DNA from: M3007 sp038203695
GTDB taxonomy: Bacteria; Bacteroidota; Bacteroidia; Chitinophagales; Saprospiraceae
Length of the DNA: 12,286 nucleotides
Direction: 5' to 3'
Assembly: GCA_038203695.1 (NCBI GenBank)
Contig: JBBRDQ010000159.1
Location: forward strand, 1 to 12,286
This document shows, one piece after another, positions 8,101 through 12,286 of the stretch (positions are counted from its first letter, which is position 1; every line of letters begins with the position of its first letter). The notes below the pieces were generated by a model that saw only the letters and a program-made list of their open reading frames with translations, did no database searches and was not told the DNA's origin. The translations under genes and the position numbers were made by a program.

Positions 8101-10289
8101 GCGCGAATGCCATCACTTTACCAGTTTATACCTCAATTTGTGGTGCCAGTACCGCCGGAAGTACGGAGCATACTGCACCGTCCAGCGGTAATCCTGCTAC
8201 TTGCGGCACTGCGGACGATGATGTATGGTATGCGTTTGTGGCGACCAATGTTAGCCATCGCTTAAAAATAGTACAAAATACGGGTTTTGATGCTGCGGTA
8301 GAGGTGCGCACCGGCTCATGCAGCGGTACAATAATTACTTGCCAGAACAATAATTCATTGGGTATTGAATACGTGAATTTAAGTAGCCTAACCATTGGCA
8401 GCACGTATTACATCCGAATATTTAGTGCCGCGGGGCAACAACAAGGGCAAGGCAGCTTTACCATTTGCCTGACTGCACCTGGCACGCCTCCGGCAAACGA
8501 TAATTGCAGCGGAGCCACTACGATTGTTCCACAGACTTCCGGTGCCTGCGTTTATACCAGTATGAGTACCCTCAACGCGACAGCTTCCACGCAGGTCTTG
8601 TGTTCTACCACACTCTACAATGATATTTGGTATCAATTTACCACGAATATAGCCGGAAATTATTCATTCAGTTACCAAAATCTGGTGGTCTTGGAAGGTG
8701 CTCCCACTAACATTGGTATGGCACTTTATACGGGTGGTTGTACCAATTATTCCATAGTCAATCAGTCCTGTGTAACCGGCTACGGCAGCGGAGGAAGTGG
8801 CTCTCGAACGCTTGCCCTGTCTGGCAATACAACCTATTATTTTCGAGTTTGGGCGAATGAGCAATACAGTTTTGCCAATTTCGATTTTTGTATCAAATTC
8901 GAATCACCCAATGTCCCGGCTAATGATGAATGCGTAAATGCCATTAACCTGGCACTGCCTGTTTCGCTACAATCAGTTTCGACGATCAACGCTACGCAGT
9001 CGGCCGATCCTTGGGGCTGTAACCAGAGTTTTGTCGGGACTGATATTTGGTACCAGTTTACGTCTCCCGTTACTTCCACTATAACCTTTGGGTATAATAA
9101 TATGGTAGGCTTAAATGGCTCACCTTCGGGCTTGGGGTATGTACTTTATACGGGGTCTTGTGGCAACCTTACCCCTTATTATAATCAGTGTAGTTTTATC
9201 GCGCAATCCGGTATCCCTGGTACTGGTCAGTATGAATTATATGTACAGCCAAATACAACCTACTACCTCAGAATATGGATACCGGGAGGCATCAGCGGCA
9301 CTTTCAACCTTAACCTAATTCCTGAAACCCCTCCTGCAAACGATGCCTGTGTTAATGCGGAATCGCTTTACCCATTTGGGGGCTTTTGGGTAGCGAGTTC
9401 AAATGCCACAGATTACGCTACTGAATCCCTGCCGACCATTACCTGCGGGGGTTCCTCGTCAGATTTTGTTAGAGACCTGTGGTATAAAAGGACCATCACA
9501 ACGGCTGGCAACTATTCTGTAAAAATTAGAGAACTTTTCACTGGAAGCCCGGCCCGATTTATTGTTGACATTAAAAATGGCAGTTGTGCCAGTAATGTCT
9601 ATCTAAATTGCCTCCAGCATACCACTGCTTTCGGCGATAGTATTGTGCAATATTTTGCCCCGGGCGATTACTTATTCCGAATATTCCCTTATTCGCCCCC
9701 CTTTTACAATTCAGGTGAAGCATTCCTCTTTTCAATGTCTGAAAACCCCTTGACCGCCCTCCCCATTGAATTGACCACCTTCACGGCTAAGCCCCTCCCA
9801 AAAACCAACCTGCTCCATTGGACGACCGCCTCCGAAACCAACAACCTCGGCTTTGACATTGAGCGCAGCCGCGATGGACGCACATGGCAAACCCTTGGAT
9901 TTGTGGCCGGGCATAACAGTACCAGTACACGACAGGATTACGGGTACGAAGACCTGAGCCCTTTACCGAACCTGCAATATTACCGCTTGAGACAGTGGGA
10001 TACCGACGGCGCATCCACCTATTCACCCATCGTATCCGTACAGCGCACTGACGGTTCGTCTTTTACGGTGTCGCCCAACCCCAGCAGCGGCTTGATCATG
10101 CTTCGCTGGGCTGAAGATTTGCCCCTAGCCACGCCAATCACCCTATTCAACAGCCTCGGGCAGGTCGTACGCACGCTGGTCGTAGCCGAAGAAACAGCAA
10201 TATTTACCCTGGATATCAGCGATTTGCCCGCAGGGGTGTATTATTTGGCAGGGAGCGGAGCATGGGTAAAAGTGGAGCGCCTAGATTAA
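5166..10289 (+). CDS. Giant T9SS-exported surface protein with 11 tandem Cys/DDDVWY units
   Basis: A 1707-residue protein with an N-terminal signal peptide (about 1-30, hydrophobic IILMAIVAGSLTSASLAAQ). Eleven units begin at residues 32, 163, 301, 434, 569, 710, 847, 975, 1110, 1252 and 1391, each about 128-142 residues. Each opens with a form of [AP]NDxC, carries a central DDDVWYxF-type motif, then FDGVLEV-like and CxxxxxxxC segments, and closes with LTVGxTYYIRxxS, G(D/N)F and C. The pattern resembles PPC-like beta-sandwich repeats; the family name is inference. Residues about 1532-1626 (LPIELTTFTAK...) match the fibronectin-like module common before T9SS tails. Residues about 1633-1707 (FTVSPNPSSG... 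LPAGVYYL) are a type A T9SS sorting domain. It would be secreted or attached to the cell surface after the domain is removed. Adhesion is plausible but unproven; no catalytic motif is recognised. The gene is divergent from the kinase gene. Confidence 0.93.
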   Translation: MRIKKTFTPTSIILMAIVAGSLTSASLAAQPANDNCSNAQTIQVGAYNAAYPGTTIGATHSTPEAICAGVDDDDDVWYQFEATATAHNVFLQGQNGFNGILEVSSGTCASFTNLACANTTGSSGIEYVILTGLTVGNTYFIRIYSATNSPSAQGDFEIKVVMPNDVCTDAIELIPATGLDVRYNTTLGATASGLPAAPCAGTPDDEVWFKFTAAHPYNTVHVFMDGSFDGVVQVRSGACGSQTSVACANNGGNGDLEEITLPSLTVGQTYYIRVWSFGNGTATQGNFFICVTEFITTTPVANDECSTAISITPAGTCTSTSGTTLGASASAQPTICDGGTDDDVWYQFIATDVDHTVQMECTNFDGVLEVLSGNCGALSNLGCSDITGYGGIEEVSLTGLTIGNTYYIRMWSYATGYDQGNFNVCVTVPPMPPANNNCSAATPLIGAAVCNYTAGTTINATNSTGSFCLGDAFDDVWYTFTPTQADYTVQLNCLGSFDGVMMVGENTNNCTSIGNLNCYNATGAGGLETATLTGLQIGIPYLIQVFSFGGTGEEGNFEICLIADPVTPVNDNCGGAIVLIPGQTCNYTTGTTQLTDPTNTYTPLDCPYGNADDDVWYKFTASTPQVTVHLNCIGSFNGVMEAMQGLNGGNCTGFISAGCSNNTGGAGQVETIEMNNLVAGEIYFIHLWSFGGAGSQGDFQICVQLPPAPTNDDCANAHNLTPSANATCTATSSSNGTTVNATNSAPAGTCAGNPDDDVWYLFTATSPLHLIRMTCNSGFDGVLELRSGACGASTSIVCTNAAGSGGTEELRLNNLTVGTVYAIRIWSFGNGGSSTGTFEVCVTSPPINDDCQYATLITANNSPSCANSTNGSTAGASLSAPAPSCASGDMFADVWYKFVATSTTHIVNVTGNGVYPKASVYASCGSSAIACIGIGLNEFVSGAATGLTVGNTYYVRIYMAGLAGTFTLCVAVPQPNDECANAITLPVYTSICGASTAGSTEHTAPSSGNPATCGTADDDVWYAFVATNVSHRLKIVQNTGFDAAVEVRTGSCSGTIITCQNNNSLGIEYVNLSSLTIGSTYYIRIFSAAGQQQGQGSFTICLTAPGTPPANDNCSGATTIVPQTSGACVYTSMSTLNATASTQVLCSTTLYNDIWYQFTTNIAGNYSFSYQNLVVLEGAPTNIGMALYTGGCTNYSIVNQSCVTGYGSGGSGSRTLALSGNTTYYFRVWANEQYSFANFDFCIKFESPNVPANDECVNAINLALPVSLQSVSTINATQSADPWGCNQSFVGTDIWYQFTSPVTSTITFGYNNMVGLNGSPSGLGYVLYTGSCGNLTPYYNQCSFIAQSGIPGTGQYELYVQPNTTYYLRIWIPGGISGTFNLNLIPETPPANDACVNAESLYPFGGFWVASSNATDYATESLPTITCGGSSSDFVRDLWYKRTITTAGNYSVKIRELFTGSPARFIVDIKNGSCASNVYLNCLQHTTAFGDSIVQYFAPGDYLFRIFPYSPPFYNSGEAFLFSMSENPLTALPIELTTFTAKPLPKTNLLHWTTASETNNLGFDIERSRDGRTWQTLGFVAGHNSTSTRQDYGYEDLSPLPNLQYYRLRQWDTDGASTYSPIVSVQRTDGSSFTVSPNPSSGLIMLRWAEDLPLATPITLFNSLGQVVRTLVVAEETAIFTLDISDLPAGVYYLAGSGAWVKVERLD
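5259..9750 (+). repeat. Array of 11 degenerate ~400-bp coding repeats
   Basis: The units begin at 5259, 5652, 6066, 6465, 6870, 7293, 7704, 8088, 8493, 8919 and 9336, with a period of 384-426 bp. At DNA level the best-kept core is GACGATGATGTATGGTA or close variants, seen in units 3-6 and 8. Units 1-8 are closest to one another. Units 9-11 replace the acidic DDDVW with NDIW, TDIW or RDLW and have different middle loops. The repeats are old and diverged rather than freshly copied. Confidence 0.88.
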
Positions 10290-10418
10290 GTTTACTTAAA
10301 AATTTCACCCCATTTCTTAAACATCACTTAACCTCCCAAATACTGGAATAACGCACGGTCACCCCGTTCTTTGTAGGGTTCTTTTTGCACACCTTTCACA
10401 ATCTAAAATCACTACCGC

Positions 10419-10613
10419 ATGAACACGACCACCACGTTCGACCTCGAAACACTGCTCGCTGAAAGCGAAATCGAAACGCCTGTCAATCTGCTCGACGACG
10501 ACGCACAAGACGTTGACACCGAAGAAGCAACTGAAGAAGATGGCTTAGACGAAGTTGCTGACGACGAGGAAGAAGAATCTGCTGAGGCTGCTGAAGACGA
10601 AGCAGAAGCATAG
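10419..10613 (+). CDS. Small, extremely acidic protein (64 residues, no basic residues)
   Basis: I do not recognise this protein. It has 17 Glu and 11 Asp in 64 residues (44% acidic) and no Lys, Arg, His, Cys, Trp or Tyr. The N-terminal part (FDLETLLAESEIETPVNLL) could form a short amphipathic helix. The rest, from DDDAQDVDTEE to EDEAEA, is expected to be disordered at low charge neutralisation. There is no signal peptide, so it is presumably cytoplasmic. It stands alone: 129 nt after the giant surface-protein gene, and closed by its own intrinsic terminator 22 nt downstream. That argues it is a real transcribed gene even though its composition is low-complexity. Possible roles include binding a basic partner (DNA-binding protein, ribosomal protein) or metal ions; neither is shown by the sequence. 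Confidence 0.7.
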   Translation: MNTTTTFDLETLLAESEIETPVNLLDDDAQDVDTEEATEEDGLDEVADDEEEESAEAAEDEAEA

Positions 10614-10635
10614 TTCAATCCACGCCCTCGCTTGG

Positions 10636-10675
10636 CCCCGTCATGCTGACACCAATCAGGATGCCGGGGTTTTTT
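10636..10675 (+). terminator. Intrinsic terminator of the small acidic gene
   Basis: The two arms run from CCCCG (10636-10640) to CGGGG (10665-10669). They pair as CCCCG/CGGGG, CAT/ATG and CTGA/TCAG, with single mismatches between blocks and a 6-nt loop CACCAA. Six T residues follow (10670-10675). The U-tract is on the plus-strand side only, so it does not look like a terminator for the OmpA-like gene arriving from the right. Confidence 0.85.
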
Positions 10676-10794
10676 CGTCGGGTTATTTGCTTTCGGTTGC
10701 CTTGATTTTAAGTACAATGCCGGTGTACAAACACTGGTGCAATTCCACCGCCTGTCCCGGCATTACTTCCCGAAAACGGTGCAATACCGTAGCA

Positions 10795-11664
10795 TCATTC
10801 AGCAGCGGGAATAGCGGGCAATACAGTCCGGATTACCAGTGCAGTCCGGCGGTTTTTTTGCCGGCCCTCCGCCGTTTCATTCGATACGAGCGGCGTGAAT
10901 TCGCCCCGGCCAACCGGAGTCAGTTGATTGGCATTGACATTAAAATCGCGAATTAACAACCGCACCACATTCGTCGCGCGTTGCAGACTCCACTCCCAGG
11001 TATCTTTCAAGTTTTTTTCTTTGGGAGGAAGCACGTTGTCGGTATGGCAGGTCACCTCCACTTCGAGCTCGGGATGGTTGGTCAGGTATTCAGTCAGGGG
11101 AGTCAGTGCGGTTTTGCCAGCCGGGCTGACCAGCATTCCGGTGGCATCAAACAGACTTTTGTCGGGGAAAAGCAGGGTAACTGCATCAGCCTCCAGCGCG
11201 ACCAAGATCCCGCCGGGATTCGAAGCGGGATATGCCCTGACCAGGCTTTCGCGCAGGTCATTCAAGGCTTTGGTACGTTTGCCTTGCGCGTCTTTTACGC
11301 GCTGAATGATCGCATTGCGGCGCCCCAGTTCGGATATCTTTTCTGCCAGTTCTTTTTCTGCGGCAGATTTTTCAGTAGCCAGTTTACCGCTCGATTCACC
11401 CATTTGCTGGGTACGGACGGTTAGTTCCTTGGTGAGGTTGCGCAATTCCAGTTCCTGGCTGCCGATGGTCCGATTCAAATCACCCACTTGCTGCACCAGG
11501 GTCGCAGCCTCCGTCTGGCGGATGATCAATTGCTGCGTCAAGACTTTTTCCCGGGCCTCGCTTTGCGTACGGGCAGTTTGCTCCGCACGGTACAGTTTGG
11601 GTTTTACGCACGCCAAAACACAAAAAACAAGACCTAAAATACCCAAAAAATGTAATTTTCTCAT
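10795..11664 (-). CDS. OmpA-family peptidoglycan-binding lipoprotein
   Basis: A 289-residue outer-membrane lipoprotein. The N-terminus (MRKLHFLGILGLVFCVLAC) has a lipobox VLAC with C19 as the acylation site. Residues about 28-140 are Gln/Glu/Lys-rich and predicted coiled coil, acting as a periplasmic spacer. The OmpA C-terminal domain spans about 160-280: FDATGMLVSPAGKTAL, VEVTCHTDN with D209, WSLQRATNVVRLLI with R229, and VGRGEFTPLVSN ahead of RQKNRRTALVI. D209 and R229 correspond to the family's diaminopimelate-contacting residues, so peptidoglycan binding should be intact. The usual Gly before HTD is Cys206 here. Its start lies 69 nt after the stop of the upstream hydrolase gene with no clear promoter between, so the two may be co-transcribed. 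It would tether outer membrane and cell wall. Confidence 0.9.
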   Translation of the reverse strand: MRKLHFLGILGLVFCVLACVKPKLYRAEQTARTQSEAREKVLTQQLIIRQTEAATLVQQVGDLNRTIGSQELELRNLTKELTVRTQQMGESSGKLATEKSAAEKELAEKISELGRRNAIIQRVKDAQGKRTKALNDLRESLVRAYPASNPGGILVALEADAVTLLFPDKSLFDATGMLVSPAGKTALTPLTEYLTNHPELEVEVTCHTDNVLPPKEKNLKDTWEWSLQRATNVVRLLIRDFNVNANQLTPVGRGEFTPLVSNETAEGRQKNRRTALVIRTVLPAIPAAE

Positions 11665-11733
11665 CTATTTAAAAGGTTGAATAGTTGCTATTTACAGGGT
11701 TGAAGCAGGAGTACAGTAAGCCGGGAAAATAAC

Positions 11734-12286
11734 TCATACCCCATAACCCATAATCTCCGAAAGTTCCCCCACCCGGTCCAATACAATCCGGCCCTTGTCG
11801 TCCTGACGAACCGTACCGCACTCTGCCACCGGATCATGTTCGAAAAACAGCACCTGCCGTTCGCGGACCGCCGTTTCCAGCATTAATTTTTTCTCTTGCA
11901 GCGTCTGCAATGGACGGACATCATACGCCATTACATAAGGCATGCCAATATGCCATTGCGAAGGCATCGCGTCGGCACAATACAACACCGTGCCTTGCGG
12001 GGTACGCAACAAAGGGGCCATCATGGCTTCCGTATGGCCGTAGAAAAAACGAATGTGGAAGTCTTTCAGGAAAGCAAAATTTTGCCGCACCGGTAAAAAA
12101 CGCAGCCGGCCTTGCTGTTGCAGGGGCAGAAAGTTTTCCTGCAAGAACGAAGCCTTTTCGCGCTCATTCGGTTGCATGGCCCATTGGAAATGGCGTTCGT
12201 TGGACCAATAGGTAGCATTGGGAAAAGCAATTTCGACCCTGCCCGTCTGCTCATTGCGCCACAAAGCGCCGCCACAGTGATCAAAA
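11734..12286 (-). CDS. Metallo-beta-lactamase-fold hydrolase (5' part beyond window)
   Basis: The C-terminal 183 residues of a metallo-beta-lactamase superfamily enzyme; the N-terminus lies beyond the right edge. The visible part opens with FDHCGGALW, the end of the HxHxDH metal motif (D2 and H3 of the visible part). Further ligands are H84 in GHTEAM, D105 in CADAMPSQWHIG and H150 in FFEHDP. The metal-site set therefore looks complete apart from the part not seen, indicating a dinuclear-zinc hydrolase. Length and motifs resemble the lactonase or glyoxalase-II-like branches, but the substrate cannot be assigned. It likely has no signal peptide issue to judge because the start is missing. The stop lies 69 nt before the OmpA-like lipoprotein start, suggesting one transcription unit. 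Confidence 0.88.
   Translation of the reverse strand, partial: FDHCGGALWRNEQTGRVEIAFPNATYWSNERHFQWAMQPNEREKASFLQENFLPLQQQGRLRFLPVRQNFAFLKDFHIRFFYGHTEAMMAPLLRTPQGTVLYCADAMPSQWHIGMPYVMAYDVRPLQTLQEKKLMLETAVRERQVLFFEHDPVAECGTVRQDDKGRIVLDRVGELSEIMGYGV

Noticed and set aside
5315..9079. Many open frames antisense to the giant repeat gene
   Set aside because: They recur with the ~400-bp period of the sense repeats, so they are by-products of the repeat composition. None has a recognisable domain or a start context.
5259..9750. CRISPR-like or satellite array
   Set aside because: The period of about 400 bp, open frame throughout and protein-level conservation show it is a domain-repeat gene.
10419..10613. 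RiPP precursor peptide
   Set aside because: There is no Cys, Ser/Thr-rich core or Gly-Gly cleavage site at the end, and no modifying enzyme or transporter nearby.

Overview
The window looks like chromosome from a Bacteroidota bacterium, most likely of the Saprospiria/Chitinophagia type. Four things point there: a very large secreted repeat protein ending in a type IX secretion (T9SS) C-terminal sorting domain; a TPR sensor histidine kinase paired with a LytTR response regulator; TAnnTTTG-type promoter -7 elements; and the near absence of Shine-Dalgarno sequences. Base composition is near 50% GC by eye. No rRNA, tRNA, CRISPR array or insertion sequence was seen.

Layout. 43-1434 (+) is a complete GPH/MelB-type sugar-cation symporter. 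It is followed by a strong hairpin (1459-1495) between convergent genes. 1666-2418 (-) is a LytTR response regulator and 2539-4791 (-) a TPR-containing LytS-like sensor kinase, so the kinase lies upstream of the regulator on the minus strand. 5166-10289 (+), divergent from the kinase, is a 1707-residue cell-surface or secreted protein built from 11 tandem Cys-containing beta-type units and exported by T9SS. 10419-10613 (+) is a 64-residue protein that is 44% Asp/Glu with no Lys, Arg or His, followed by an intrinsic terminator. On the minus strand, running in from the right edge, are the C-terminal part of a metallo-beta-lactamase-fold hydrolase (11734-12286) and an OmpA-like peptidoglycan-binding lipoprotein (10795-11664), possibly one transcription unit.

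The main discovery is in the two-component locus. A block of about 130 bp containing the regulator's promoter, leader and first codons (2402-2532) occurs again in front of the kinase (4876-5005). In that second place it runs directly into a 23-codon in-frame miniature of the regulator: its first 5-6 codons joined to its last 18 codons, stop included, with the start ATG changed to ACG. Conversely, just after the intact regulator lie remnants of a second kinase start, with the same spacing and an identical 15-nt DSLWN-coding stretch. The simplest reading is an ancestral promoter-regulator-kinase unit that was tandemly duplicated. One copy then lost the regulator and the other lost the kinase, leaving today's kinase and regulator each under its own copy of the same promoter.

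Functionally, the kinase and regulator probably form a signalling pair sensing an envelope or periplasmic cue. The divergent giant surface protein is a plausible but unproven target. The OmpA-like lipoprotein would anchor the outer membrane to peptidoglycan.
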